Positions 1-8,257 of a stretch of 64,000 bases of DNA are shown one piece after another. The DNA lies in NCBI RefSeq assembly GCF_002258315.1, contig NZ_NOYD01000001.1, forward strand, positions 407,335 to 471,334, read 5' to 3'. Both the position numbers and the translations under genes were made by a program. The stretch is from Rhodococcus sp. 06-462-5 (lineage in GTDB: Bacteria; Actinomycetota; Actinomycetes; Mycobacteriales; Mycobacteriaceae). Under the pieces are notes generated by a model. That model was not told the origin of the DNA. It did no database searches and saw nothing but the letters and a program-made list of their open reading frames with translations. Each line of letters begins with the position of its first letter. Within the stretch, counting starts at the first letter, position 1.

Positions 1-411
1 GGTAAGGTCCTCGGACGATTCCTCCCGGCAATTCCCGTGCTGAAGCTCGACCCCCATCTCGTCTCCCGCGACAAGGATGTGGTCGACGCCTATCTCGCCG
101 ATCCGCTGGGATACCACGGCGCGGTTCCGGCGGGCCTGGCCGCAGCCATGCTGGGCGTCGGGGAGACCTTCCCGGCTCGACTGCCGTCGCTGAAGATCCC
201 CGTGCTGCTCCAGCACGGAACGGCGGACGGATTGGCCGATGTCTCGGGCAGTGAACTGATCGCCGAGCTGGCCGGATCCGACGACCTGACCCTGAAGACG
301 TACGACGGGCTGTTCCACGAAGTGTTCAACGAACCGGAGAAGGAGCGCGTACTCGACGACCTCATCGCTTGGCTGCGTCCCCGTGTACACACCGGCGCTG
401 TAAGTTCCTGA
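1..411 (+). CDS. Alpha/beta hydrolase (monoacylglycerol lipase-like), 5' partial
   Basis: The reading frame is open from the first base, so the N-terminal part with the nucleophile Ser lies outside the window. What remains is the C-terminal end of a lysophospholipase/monoacylglycerol-lipase type hydrolase. The acid residue is visible in HGTADGLAD and the catalytic His in LFHEVFNEPE, followed by an amphipathic last helix. Such enzymes cleave fatty acyl esters of glycerol. The gene stops 29 bases before the patatin-like gene, so the two may be cotranscribed as a lipid-hydrolysis pair. The substrate cannot be told from this fragment. Confidence 0.8.
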   Translation, partial: GKVLGRFLPAIPVLKLDPHLVSRDKDVVDAYLADPLGYHGAVPAGLAAAMLGVGETFPARLPSLKIPVLLQHGTADGLADVSGSELIAELAGSDDLTLKTYDGLFHEVFNEPEKERVLDDLIAWLRPRVHTGAVSS

Positions 412-440
412 CGGATCTTTTCGAAGAAGGGGGTACCACC

Positions 441-1286
441 ATGACCAGGCGAGCACTCGTATTGGGCGGCGGCGGAGTCGCAGGTATTGCGTGGCAGACG
501 GGTGTCCTACTGGGATTGGCGGAATCAGGAGCCGACGTCACCGACGCCGAGATGCTGCTGGGAACGTCGGCCGGCTCCTCGGTCGCGGCCCAGATCTCGA
601 GCGGAGCCGCGTTGGCCGAGCTGTTCGAGCGTCAAGCAGACGAAGCGAAGCAGGACCACGAACCGCATGCCGAGGCGACCATCGACGAACTGGTCTCCAT
701 GCTGGCTCGGGCGGCCCAGAACTCGGACGGCAGTGCCATCGACACTCGCAGGCGCATCGGCACCGAAGCGCTCGCGGCCTCGACGATCACCGAGCGTGAG
801 CGCAGGGCGATCATCGAACGACGGCTGCCGTCGCCCACGTGGCCCAACCGCGATCTGCGGATTGTCACCGTCGACGCGGTGACCGGGCGGCATCGGGTAC
901 TCGATCGTGGCTCGGGCGTCCAGCTGATCGACGCCGTGGCCGCGAGCTGCGCTATCCCGGGAATGTGGCCGCCGGTGACGATCGGCGATCATCGCTACGT
1001 CGACGGAGGTATTCGGGCGAGCGAGAATGCCGATTTGGCAGTCGGTTTCGAGAAGGTGCTGGTGTTCAGAGTCGGAGCGCTCGACCTGGAGAACGATCCC
1101 TTCGACGTCGAACGAGAGCGACTGATCAAGGGCGGCTCCAAGGTGGAAGTGATTGCCCCCGATGCCGATTCGTCGGCGGCCATCGGACCCGATGCCACCG
1201 ACGTCGCCGTCCGATCGGCTGCGGCCGTGGCCGGACGCGCACAGGGCAACGCCATCGCCGCGCGCATCGCCGAGTTCTGGGTCTAG
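441..1286 (+). CDS. Patatin-like phospholipase
   Basis: A 281-residue patatin-family protein. The oxyanion-hole glycine loop LGGGGVAGIAW is at residues 7-17, the nucleophile elbow GTSAGS at about residues 40-45, and the second dyad residue in DGG at about residue 191, so the Ser-Asp dyad is complete. Family members are esterases acting on phospholipids or other acyl esters, usually cytosolic or membrane-associated. The ATG at 441 is preceded by a purine-rich GAAGAAGGGGG and starts right at the conserved domain; the longer frame upstream overlaps the preceding hydrolase. There is no signal peptide. Substrate unknown. Confidence 0.85.
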   Translation: MTRRALVLGGGGVAGIAWQTGVLLGLAESGADVTDAEMLLGTSAGSSVAAQISSGAALAELFERQADEAKQDHEPHAEATIDELVSMLARAAQNSDGSAIDTRRRIGTEALAASTITERERRAIIERRLPSPTWPNRDLRIVTVDAVTGRHRVLDRGSGVQLIDAVAASCAIPGMWPPVTIGDHRYVDGGIRASENADLAVGFEKVLVFRVGALDLENDPFDVERERLIKGGSKVEVIAPDADSSAAIGPDATDVAVRSAAAVAGRAQGNAIAARIAEFWV

Positions 1287-1295
1287 AGAACCTCT

Positions 1296-2204
1296 CTAGC
1301 CGAACAGGGCAGCCCCGTTTCCCCAGCAGACGGCACGAACCCAGTCGTCACCGAGATCGAGTCGGCGCACTGCCTGCAGGGCATGCAGATACGGGTACGG
1401 GATGTTGGGGAAGTCGCTGCCGAACAGAATGCGATTCTGTAGATCGAGTAGCCGGGGCAGTTCGTGTCTCGGAAACGGTGCGCCTGCCTCCGAGAAGTCG
1501 GTGAACGACATCGTGGTGTCCAGCCGGACGTTCTGGTAACGATCGGCCAGGTCGAGGAAGTCGCCGTACTCGGGCATGCCCATGTGCGCGATGATCAACG
1601 GAAGCTTCGGGAACCGCTGCAGCAGTGCGGCAATGGGTTCCGGTCCGGTATGGGTGCCGGGTGCCGGGCCTGATCCGCAGTGGATCACCACGGGTACCTC
1701 GGCATCGGATATCGCACCCCAGACGCCGTCGAGCCGGGGATCGATCGGTGAATAGTTGCCGACCTGGATGTGCGACTTGAAGATTCGAGCGCCGTTCGCC
1801 AAGGCCTGCTCGACGTACTCGGTGGCTCCGTCCTCGGGGTAGAAGGTGGCGGTCTGCAGGCAGTCGGGGGTGCGGGCCGCGAAGTCGGCACCCCACGAGT
1901 TGAGCCAGGCCGCCATCGACGGCTTGTGCGGGTAGATCATCGACGTGAACTGCCGTACTCCGAACCCCCGAATGACGTCCAGCCGTTGTTCTTCGGCGAA
2001 CCGGTAGGAGATGGGCCAGACGCTGCCGGTCAGCGGACCGGCACTGTCGAAATAGCTCCACACCTTGTCCATCACGTTCTTCGGCATGAAGTGCGTGTGG
2101 ACGTCGAACAGGCCGGGCAGCGACAGGTCGGTCCAGAAGGCGACGATCCGTTCCGTCTCCTCGGCAAGTTCGGCGTCGGAGCGCGGCGGCTCAGCGTGCG
2201 ACAT
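1296..2204 (-). CDS. Amidohydrolase family (TIM-barrel) protein
   Basis: A 302-residue metal-dependent hydrolase of the amidohydrolase-2 type (ACMSD/uronate-isomerase-like group). The first metal-binding motif DVHTHFMP (HxH) lies near residue 34, a mid-barrel His in VVIHCG, another His in LIIAHMG, and the C-terminal Asp in LFGSDFPN. These enzymes hydrolyse or decarboxylate small carboxylated or cyclic substrates. The ATG at 2204 is chosen because the longer frame adds unrelated residues. It overlaps the end of the dienelactone hydrolase gene by 14 bases, so the two form an operon, which suggests catabolism of an aromatic or lactone compound. Substrate unknown. Confidence 0.82.
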   Translation of the reverse strand: MSHAEPPRSDAELAEETERIVAFWTDLSLPGLFDVHTHFMPKNVMDKVWSYFDSAGPLTGSVWPISYRFAEEQRLDVIRGFGVRQFTSMIYPHKPSMAAWLNSWGADFAARTPDCLQTATFYPEDGATEYVEQALANGARIFKSHIQVGNYSPIDPRLDGVWGAISDAEVPVVIHCGSGPAPGTHTGPEPIAALLQRFPKLPLIIAHMGMPEYGDFLDLADRYQNVRLDTTMSFTDFSEAGAPFPRHELPRLLDLQNRILFGSDFPNIPYPYLHALQAVRRLDLGDDWVRAVCWGNGAALFG

Positions 2205-2877
2205 GGGCGTCGAACCACTCGAGAGTCTTGCCCCAGGCATCGGCGGCGGCGTCGGCGTCGAACACGGCAGGGCGGTCGTCGCAGTGGAATCCGTGCTTGC
2301 CGTGGGCGTACCGCGTGATCTCCGTGGCCACCGGTGCCGTGGCGGTGATCTCGCGCAGCGTCTCGACGTCCTGGAACGGGATGCCCTCGTCCAGGTCCCC
2401 GAAGAAGCCGTGCCAGGGGGTCTGGAGGGCGTCGCCCACCGAGGCCATCGCGGGATAGCCGAAGCGGCCCTTCGTTATTCCGCCGCCGTAGAACGTCGCT
2501 GCCGCACCGAGGGGGCGTCGAACGGCGGTCTGGAACGCGACACTGCCGCCCATGCAGAAGCCGACGATGGCGATCGACGAGGGCTCGAATCCCAATTCGG
2601 CGAGGGCACTCGCCGCCGCGTCCACGTCGGAGTCCACTTCGTCCGCCTCGAGTTTGCCGATGGCCGCCATGGCCGAATCCATGTCCGAGTAGTCGAGCAC
2701 GGTGACGCCCTCCTGCCGGTGGAACAGATGCGGGGCGACCGCGACCCACCCTGCAGCCGCGACGCGATTGCAGACGTCGACGATGTGGTCGGTGACCCCG
2801 AAGGCCTCCTGGATGACGATGACGCCGCCGCGGGCATCACCATCGGGCCGAACGACGGTGAGGGGAGTGGTGTTCAT
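2191..2877 (-). CDS. Dienelactone hydrolase family protein
   Basis: A 228-residue alpha/beta hydrolase of the dienelactone hydrolase family. The nucleophile is Cys in GFCMGGSVAF, the catalytic His is in HGKHGFHCDD, and the acid lies in GDLDEGIPF. Carboxymethylenebutenolidases of this family open the lactone ring in chlorocatechol and related pathways, but many homologues have other ester substrates. The ATG at 2877 matches the family start (MNTTPLTVVRP); the upstream extension is not conserved-looking. It is the first gene of a two-gene unit with the amidohydrolase and is divergent from the quinone oxidoreductase gene, with about 106 bases between the starts. Confidence 0.85.
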   Translation of the reverse strand: MNTTPLTVVRPDGDARGGVIVIQEAFGVTDHIVDVCNRVAAAGWVAVAPHLFHRQEGVTVLDYSDMDSAMAAIGKLEADEVDSDVDAAASALAELGFEPSSIAIVGFCMGGSVAFQTAVRRPLGAAATFYGGGITKGRFGYPAMASVGDALQTPWHGFFGDLDEGIPFQDVETLREITATAPVATEITRYAHGKHGFHCDDRPAVFDADAAADAWGKTLEWFDAHVAR

Positions 2878-2983
2878 CCCTCGATTGGAGCACATCACCA
2901 CTAGCGCATGCCGGTAACAACGGTGAGTTCCGCAGTTTTGTACGGTGGCGTGCAGGGAACGATCCCGACCGAGAGGACAACTC

Positions 2984-3961
2984 ATGCGTGCGGTTCAGAT
3001 CTCCAGCCTCGACGGACCCGATTCGGTGAGCGTGGTGGACATCGACGCGCCTGCCCCGCGCGACGGGTCGGTGGTCATCGAGGTCCATGCGGCGGGTGTC
3101 GCCTTTCCCGACGCATTGCTCACCCGCGGGCTCTACCAGTACAAGCCCGAACTACCGTTCGTCCCCGGCAGCGAGATCGCCGGCATCGTCCGGTCGGCAC
3201 CGCCGGAGTCCGGCTTCTCGGCAGGTGATCGAGTAGCCGCCCTGACCGGATTGAGCGACGGCATGGCCGAGGTCGCCGTGGTCTCACCCGACACTGTGTT
3301 CGCGCTGCCCGAGTCGGTGTCGCTCTCCGCAGGGGCAGGGCTGTTGTTCAACGACCTGACGGTGCACTTCGCGCTTCGTGAGCGCGGTCGTCTGGCCCCG
3401 GGCGAAACGGTCCTGGTACACGGCGCAGCAGGAGGCATCGGAACCTCCGCGTTGCGAATGGCTCCGGTACTCGGCGCATCTCGCGTCATCGCCGTCGTGA
3501 GCTCGCAGGCCAAGGCGGACATCGCCCGCTCCGCTGGAGCCACCGATGTGGTGCTGGTCGACGGGTGGAAGGACGCGGTCAAGGAACTGACCGGCGGCCG
3601 CGGCGTCGACGTCGTCGTCGATCCTGTGGGTGGTGACCGGTTCACCGACAGTATCCGCTCGCTTGCGCCGTCCGGCCGAATCCTGGTGCTGGGCTTCACC
3701 GGTGGCGAGATCCCGACGGTCAAGGTCAACCGGCTACTGCTCAACAACGTCGACGTCGTCGGCGTCGGTTGGGGTGCATGGTGGATGACGCGCCCGGGCT
3801 ACCTCGCCACCCAGTGGGCCGAGATCGAACCGCTCCTCGCCGACGGATCGCTCAGCGCGCCGGAGCCGTCGGTGTTCCCGGCCGCCGACGCTGCCGCCGC
3901 CATCGCATCACTGGAAAACCGCACTGCCGCAGGCAAAGTGGTGCTGGACTTCACACGCTGA
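2984..3961 (+). CDS. NADPH:quinone oxidoreductase (zinc-free MDR family)
   Basis: A 325-residue medium-chain dehydrogenase/reductase. The N-terminal GroES-like domain contains HAAGVAFPDALLTRGLY and the FVPGSEIAG motif; the Rossmann domain carries LVHGAAGGIGTSALRMA, which binds NADPH. The zinc ligands of alcohol dehydrogenases are missing, as expected for quinone reductase/crotonyl-CoA-reductase-like members. The reaction is reduction of quinones or activated enones using NADPH. The ATG at 2984 follows GAGAGGAC at good distance. It is divergent from the dienelactone hydrolase operon, and the two units may share one regulatory region. Confidence 0.88.
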   Translation: MRAVQISSLDGPDSVSVVDIDAPAPRDGSVVIEVHAAGVAFPDALLTRGLYQYKPELPFVPGSEIAGIVRSAPPESGFSAGDRVAALTGLSDGMAEVAVVSPDTVFALPESVSLSAGAGLLFNDLTVHFALRERGRLAPGETVLVHGAAGGIGTSALRMAPVLGASRVIAVVSSQAKADIARSAGATDVVLVDGWKDAVKELTGGRGVDVVVDPVGGDRFTDSIRSLAPSGRILVLGFTGGEIPTVKVNRLLLNNVDVVGVGWGAWWMTRPGYLATQWAEIEPLLADGSLSAPEPSVFPAADAAAAIASLENRTAAGKVVLDFTR

Positions 3962-3981
3962 GTTGGGGTCGGGCTGCCGGT

Positions 3982-5337
3982 TCATTCCGGCAGCTCGACG
4001 CCCCTCGCCTCGGCCAGGGCTGCGATCTCGGCAGGGAAGACGTTCTTGAACACGAACGGATCGGTTCCGAGCGCCCAGTTCGGTGCGAGCTCGATGGCGT
4101 ATCGCTCGAAGTAGCCGAGTTGCTTGGCCACCAGGATCAATTCCTCCGGGCTCGACGTCTTGTACTGCTTGCCCATGCCCACCAGCGCTCGAATGAAGTC
4201 CGCCAGGCTGAAGTGCGCGAGGGTTGCCGAAAGCATCGGCGCGAACACCGACTGCAGGATCGCGCCGACCTCGGCGTCCGAACCCATCTGCGGGGCAACG
4301 ATTCCCAGCCGCTTGACGGTACCGGCGAGTCGGGTGAAGTCGCCGTCGATCACGGTGGCGTGGAACAGGTCGAGCAGCAGCGCGCGCCACTGCTCGTCCA
4401 CTTCGCCCATGACTCCGAAATCGAGGAACGCGACCCTGCCGTCGTCGAGGACCCAGACGTTTCCCGCATGCACGTCGCCGTGGAAGAGGCCGTGCAGCAC
4501 AAGGGCTTCCATCCAGACCTTGGCCGCACGGCGGACGATCAGCTCGGACTGATCTCCCGGCTCGTAACGGTCGAGTGGGGAGCCGTGCATGCGTTCCATG
4601 CAGATCACGCGCCCGCCGCAGTAGTCGAGAAACACCTCGGGCGCGGTGACGTGCTCGTTGTCGCCGAACGCGCCGATGGCCGCGCGAAAGCTGTCCTGCC
4701 GCTTGGCTTCCACGGCGCTGTCGAGTTCGGCGAAGGTGGCAGCGTGCAGGTCGACGATGATCGCCGACGCGTTGGCCGTGGCGAAGAACGGAATGAACTT
4801 CTCGAGTCCGCGGGCGATGAGGTACGCGATACGCAGGTCGATCTTCATGCGGTGATAGATGCCGCGACGCTGCACCTTCATGACCACTTCGCGGCCGTTG
4901 TCACGGCGCACGCACAGGTGCACCTGAGCGACCGAGGCGGACGAGAGCGGCACGTCGTCGAACGAGGAGAACAGCTCGTCGATTCCGCGGCCCAGATCGG
5001 CCTCGATCACCGCGCGCGCCTGCGACCCGGGAAACGGTGGCACCTCGTCGAGGCAGCGTAGACAGGTGTCGGCGAGGACCTTGGGAAACAGCCCCGGTGA
5101 GGACCCCATCAACTGCCCGACCTTGACGAAGGTGGGGCCGAGAACGAAGAAGGCGTCGACGACGGCCTCGGAGGCGTGCAGCGGCCACCCGCGCCGTGGC
5201 GCGCGCACCCAGCGGCCGATCGCGACGAATTGGAAGTACGCCAACACCGAGCCGATGACGATGAGCCGCAGCAGTTCTCGTACCCCGAACTTCCTCAGCT
5301 CGGGTGCCGGCTTCGGTGTCAGAGGCTCGGGTGTCAT
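3982..5337 (-). CDS. ABC1/UbiB-family atypical kinase (AarF-like)
   Basis: A 451-residue member of the ABC1 atypical kinase family. Seen in order: a hydrophobic stretch near residue 25, the family-specific KVGQ motif (TFVKVGQLMGSSPGLFP), the SVAQVH loop, the lysine in VVMKVQRRG, the catalytic HGDVHAGN and the metal-binding DFGVMGE. Homologues bind membranes and influence quinone or lipid metabolism; the true substrate is generally unknown. The ATG at 5337 overlaps the TGA of the TetR gene by four bases, so the two are translationally coupled and the regulator probably controls the kinase. The stop lies 21 bases from the convergent quinone reductase gene. Confidence 0.85.
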   Translation of the reverse strand: MTPEPLTPKPAPELRKFGVRELLRLIVIGSVLAYFQFVAIGRWVRAPRRGWPLHASEAVVDAFFVLGPTFVKVGQLMGSSPGLFPKVLADTCLRCLDEVPPFPGSQARAVIEADLGRGIDELFSSFDDVPLSSASVAQVHLCVRRDNGREVVMKVQRRGIYHRMKIDLRIAYLIARGLEKFIPFFATANASAIIVDLHAATFAELDSAVEAKRQDSFRAAIGAFGDNEHVTAPEVFLDYCGGRVICMERMHGSPLDRYEPGDQSELIVRRAAKVWMEALVLHGLFHGDVHAGNVWVLDDGRVAFLDFGVMGEVDEQWRALLLDLFHATVIDGDFTRLAGTVKRLGIVAPQMGSDAEVGAILQSVFAPMLSATLAHFSLADFIRALVGMGKQYKTSSPEELILVAKQLGYFERYAIELAPNWALGTDPFVFKNVFPAEIAALAEARGVELPE

Positions 5338-5897
5338 GCGTGCACCCCCGCAGGCACGCGTGCTGCCGAGGCTTCCAGGCGTGCCAACAGTCGATCGAAC
5401 CGCGTTGCATCGTCGGAGGCGCGTGAGAGCACCAACGCGCCCTGAATTCCGGCCACGATCTCCTCGGCCAGTTCGGCTGCCGAGTCGCCGTGCCCAAGAC
5501 GGCTCAGTACCGGAGTGAGTGCGTCGATCCAATGGGTGAAATGCGTTGCGACGCGGCCCGAGAACACCGCACGTTCGAGACCGAGCGTGAACGCTCCGAA
5601 CAGGCACACCAGACGATTGGACCGGAAGTATCGCGCGGTTTGCTCGAACATCTCGTGGGTGGTCGACGCGGCATCGGTGCCGTGTCGCAACGGCTCGAAC
5701 ACGTTGTGGTGGAACCACAGCTCGACGTCGTCGAGGACTGCCTCGGCCATCTCCTGCTTTCCCCGCGGAAAGTAGTGGTAGAGGCTGCCTTTCCCCAGGC
5801 CGGTCTGTTTGCTGATGACGGCGAGGGACGATCCGTCGAAACCGTGGTCGCGGAACACCCTTGCGAGTATCGGCACCACGTCGTGGCGATCGCTCAT
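5334..5897 (-). CDS. TetR/AcrR family transcriptional regulator
   Basis: A 187-residue TetR regulator. The N-terminal helix-turn-helix (about residues 10-50) contains GSSLAVISKQTGLGKGSLYHYFPRG cut across its recognition helix; the C-terminal ligand domain is of the LmrA/YxaF type. The ATG at 5897 gives a normal TetR N-terminus (MSDRHDVVPIL). It is the first gene of a coupled pair with the ABC1 kinase. A strong inverted-repeat site lies 6-25 bases upstream of the start, so autoregulation is likely. The ligand is unknown; LmrA/YxaF relatives sense hydrophobic compounds. Confidence 0.87.
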   Translation of the reverse strand: MSDRHDVVPILARVFRDHGFDGSSLAVISKQTGLGKGSLYHYFPRGKQEMAEAVLDDVELWFHHNVFEPLRHGTDAASTTHEMFEQTARYFRSNRLVCLFGAFTLGLERAVFSGRVATHFTHWIDALTPVLSRLGHGDSAAELAEEIVAGIQGALVLSRASDDATRFDRLLARLEASAARVPAGVHA

Positions 5898-5902
5898 GAG
5901 CC

Positions 5903-5922
5903 GGTACTGTACCAATCGGTAC
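5903..5922. promoter_or_regulatory. Probable TetR operator (two overlapping palindromes)
   Basis: GGTAC-T-GTACC (5903-5913) overlaps GTACC-AATC-GGTAC (5909-5922), giving three alternating GTACC/GGTAC half-sites immediately upstream of the TetR start. The spacing and TACCAATCGGTA-like core resemble known operators of LmrA/YxaF-type TetR proteins. It also lies between the TetR gene and the divergent DUF998 gene, so both could be controlled. Confidence 0.6.
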
Positions 5923-5943
5923 ACGCCAGGTGTATCGGGGCTC

Positions 5944-5968
5944 CGGGAGTGGAGCCTGCGAAATGACC
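5944..5968 (+). repeat. Dispersed 25-bp element, copy A
   Basis: One of four near-identical copies in this window (consensus CGGGAGYGGAGCCTGCGRAR followed by YGACC), all in the same orientation. This copy supplies both the GGAG Shine-Dalgarno-like sequence and the ATG at 5963 for the DUF998 gene. The others are at 30537, 39213 and 47836. Confidence 0.6.
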
Positions 5969-6619
5969 CATCGGGGTCGAGCCGAGATGGGTCGTACAGC
6001 TGTGAAGAGAACTACCGTCCTGGCCGCTGGAGCCTTTCTCGTCGGCGGGGTGACCTATCTGGCCGCCGAGGCCGTCGCCGCGCTCGGGTGGACGGACCGG
6101 CCGTACAGCTACGCCCGCAACAACATCAGCGACCTCGGAATCCCGGACATCTCGCCGCTGCACACGGTGATGAACACCGGCTTCGTCGTCGACGGCACGT
6201 TGTTCGTCCTGGCGGGGCTGGGACTGTCGGTGCTCTTCGAGGGCCGCGCGCGGTGGATCGTGGCCGGCACCTCCGTCGTTCACGGTGTCGGCAGCATCGT
6301 CGTCGGGCTCGCTCACGCCTCGGTCGCCGGGGCCTCGACGCCCCATGCGGTGGGTGCGGGCATGGCGATCGTCGGCGGCAATCTGGTGCTGCTGGCGGCA
6401 GGCCGATACGGCGGCCGCGTCGGCGCGCCGCGTTGGTACACGGTGGGCAGTGCGACTGCAGGAGTGGCAGGCCTGGTGGGGCTGGCTCTGTTTCTCGCCG
6501 ACACCGGAATCCTCGGCGGCGGAACATTCGAGCGCATCTCGGTCTACACCATCATCGGATGGGAGATCGTCACCGGTGCAACGATTCTGGTCAAGCGCCG
6601 CCTACTCGAAGTCGGGTGA
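5963..6619 (+). CDS. DUF998 family membrane protein
   Basis: A 218-residue integral membrane protein with about six hydrophobic segments. Family hallmarks of DUF998 are visible: the extracytoplasmic loop with RNNISDLG after the first segment, HTVMNTGFVVDG leading the second, and a Gly/His-rich third segment (VHGVGSIVVGLAHAS). The function of DUF998 is unknown. The ATG at 5963 has GGAG eight bases upstream; ATG 5987 is an alternative start. The gene is divergent from the TetR-ABC1 unit and overlaps the 3' end of the convergent enoyl-CoA hydratase gene by 18 bases. Confidence 0.8.
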   Translation: MTHRGRAEMGRTAVKRTTVLAAGAFLVGGVTYLAAEAVAALGWTDRPYSYARNNISDLGIPDISPLHTVMNTGFVVDGTLFVLAGLGLSVLFEGRARWIVAGTSVVHGVGSIVVGLAHASVAGASTPHAVGAGMAIVGGNLVLLAAGRYGGRVGAPRWYTVGSATAGVAGLVGLALFLADTGILGGGTFERISVYTIIGWEIVTGATILVKRRLLEVG

Positions 6620-7381
6620 CTCCTTTGCGAGGAAAGCGCGTACGCCCTCCTTGCCATCCGCCGACTCGAACGCCTCCTCGAACACCGGCAACGCCCGTCG
6701 CGCCGGCAGGCCGGGGGACTCGCCGAACGTGAGAGCGAGGGCGCGCTTGTTCGCCCGAACAGCAGAGCGGGACTTTCGCGCCAACGCCTGCGCCAAGCCC
6801 AGTGCCACCGACAACGACTGTCCACGCGGAGCGACTCGATTGATCAGGCCCCATTCCAGAGCAGTCTCGGCCGAGACGGGCTCGCCGAGCAACACCAGTT
6901 CCGCCGCGCGCGCCTGACCCACCCGCCGCAGCGCACGCATGGACCCGCCGCTGCTGGGGATCACACCGAGGTCGATCTCCGGCAGTCCGAGTCGAGCTCC
7001 CGCGTCGGCGACGACGAGGTCGCAGCACAGCGCCATCTCGAGGCCGCCGCCCAACGCGAATCCGTCGATCGCCGCGACCGTGGGTAGCGGCAGATCGTCC
7101 AGCAACTCGAGGGTGGCGTTCTCGAGATTGCTCTTGCGGGCGAGTACGTCACCGCCGTCCTGCATCTCGGGCATCTCGGCTATGTCCGAGCCGGCACTGA
7201 ACACCCGGTCGCCGGTGAGAACGATCGCCCGAACCGAGGCATTGTCGGCCAGCTCGAGAAGGACTGCGCGTAGTCGCCGCGTTGCCGGTCGGGTCAGCGC
7301 GTTGACCGGCGGATTGCTCAGCGTGATCTGCGCGACGGCCGCGTGCGGGAAGGTCAGGACGGGAGAAAGTGCGGTGGGCAT
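6602..7381 (-). CDS. Enoyl-CoA hydratase/isomerase family protein
   Basis: A 259-residue crotonase-fold protein. The first oxyanion-hole segment is RVFSAGSDIAEM and the second is IDGFALGGGLEMALCCDLVVA; downstream LPEIDLGVIPSSGGSMRALRRVG has the conserved loop with one catalytic Glu position replaced or shifted, so whether it acts as a hydratase, isomerase or another crotonase is open. Such enzymes act in fatty-acid or aromatic-CoA beta-oxidation in the cytosol. ATG 7381 is the start because the longer frame runs through the antisense of the tRNA. It ends overlapping the DUF998 gene. Confidence 0.85.
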   Translation of the reverse strand: MPTALSPVLTFPHAAVAQITLSNPPVNALTRPATRRLRAVLLELADNASVRAIVLTGDRVFSAGSDIAEMPEMQDGGDVLARKSNLENATLELLDDLPLPTVAAIDGFALGGGLEMALCCDLVVADAGARLGLPEIDLGVIPSSGGSMRALRRVGQARAAELVLLGEPVSAETALEWGLINRVAPRGQSLSVALGLAQALARKSRSAVRANKRALALTFGESPGLPARRALPVFEEAFESADGKEGVRAFLAKESPDFE

Positions 7382-7460
7382 ACTTCGGAACCGTAGAGCG
7401 TGCGGCTGACCTGGTGATTGGGAGACTGCCGAGAAGGCATGTAGGTTGGTGAACACCCGA

Positions 7461-7537
7461 CGCGGGGTGGAGCAGCTCGGTAGCTCGCTGGGCTCATAAC
7501 CCAGAGGTCGCAGGTTCAAATCCTGTCCCCGCTACTA
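7461..7537 (+). tRNA. tRNA-Met, initiator type (anticodon CAT)
   Basis: A full cloverleaf reads from CGCGGGG to CCCCGCT: D-arm GAGCAGCTCGGTAGCTC, anticodon loop CTCATAA, T-arm with GGTTCAAATCC. It is the initiator because the first acceptor pair is mismatched (C1 with U72) and the anticodon stem ends in three consecutive G:C pairs (GGG...CCC). The 3' CCA is not encoded; CTA follows the discriminator A at 7534, so CCA must be added after transcription. Confidence 0.95.
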
Positions 7538-7540
7538 CGC

Positions 7541-7577
7541 GAGTCAGGCCCGACATCGATGATGTCGGGCCTGACTC
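7541..7577. terminator. Perfect inverted repeat after the tRNA (terminator)
   Basis: A 17-bp perfect inverted repeat, GAGTCAGGCCCGACATC and its complement around a 3-base loop, begins three bases after the tRNA. It lacks a T-run but is very stable, which is common for actinobacterial terminators. It can serve both the tRNA (+) and the convergent Lon-N-domain gene (-). Confidence 0.75.
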
Positions 7578-7618
7578 GTCTGTGCTGCCCTCGCCTGTGG
7601 TGCCGGTGCGTTCGCGAA

Positions 7619-8257
7619 TCAGGGCTGCAGTCTGAACTGCACGACAGCGGTGACATTCTCGATCGCGTCGTCGAGAGCGGTCATGCGTGCTCTGGCGTCG
7701 GGCGCAGACAGGATGTCGAGTCGATCGGACTGACCCATCGGAATCAGTGCTGCCAGCGACCAGATTTTCTCGGCGGCCGAGATCGGCAGGCCCAGGAAGT
7801 CCGGAACACCGGGTGTGGCGACGTTTTCCGTCGATTCGAGTCGGCCGATCAGCTCGTAGAGATCTTCGACCCGTGCCCAGGTGGCGTCGAATTCGGTGTC
7901 GGCGATCACCGCGTCGGTATCTTCGTCCGGCCACGCTCGAACGTCGGCCTGTGGGTACGGATCGTCCGGCAGCCAGGCGTCGATCCTGATCCGTTCACCG
8001 CCGACGCACTCGAGAAGAAATCGGCCGTTGCCGATGGACTCGTGACCGATGATGTGTGCGACCGTCGCCACATCGTGCCGTACGTCGCCGCCGCCGGCCT
8101 CGTGCCCACGCGCGATGAGTACAACGCCGAAGCTCGGGTCGTCCTGCTTCAGGCAGTCGTGCACCAGAGCTTGGTAGCGCGGCTCGAAGATGTGCAGGGG
8201 TAGGCGTTCGCCGGGGAGCAGCACACTGCCGAGCGGGAACATCGGTGTCACGCTCAC
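7619..8257 (-). CDS. Lon substrate-binding (LON N-terminal) domain protein
   Basis: A 212-residue protein made of a stand-alone LON-N (PUA-like) domain, the region that binds substrates in Lon protease. It starts with the typical FPLGSVLLPGERLPLHIFEPRY and contains the GVVLIARG strand. There is no AAA+ or protease part. Its job in actinobacteria is not known; a substrate-recognition or adaptor role is only inference. GTG 8257 is preferred because it overlaps the TGA of the upstream hydrolase as GTGA; ATG 8242 is an alternative. It forms a two-gene unit with that hydrolase. Confidence 0.85.
   Translation of the reverse strand: MSVTPMFPLGSVLLPGERLPLHIFEPRYQALVHDCLKQDDPSFGVVLIARGHEAGGGDVRHDVATVAHIIGHESIGNGRFLLECVGGERIRIDAWLPDDPYPQADVRAWPDEDTDAVIADTEFDATWARVEDLYELIGRLESTENVATPGVPDFLGLPISAAEKIWSLAALIPMGQSDRLDILSAPDARARMTALDDAIENVTAVVQFRLQP

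Noticed and set aside
3769..5061. A 430-codon plus-strand ORF
   Set aside because: Antisense to the ABC1 kinase, which carries all the family motifs; no domain in this frame.
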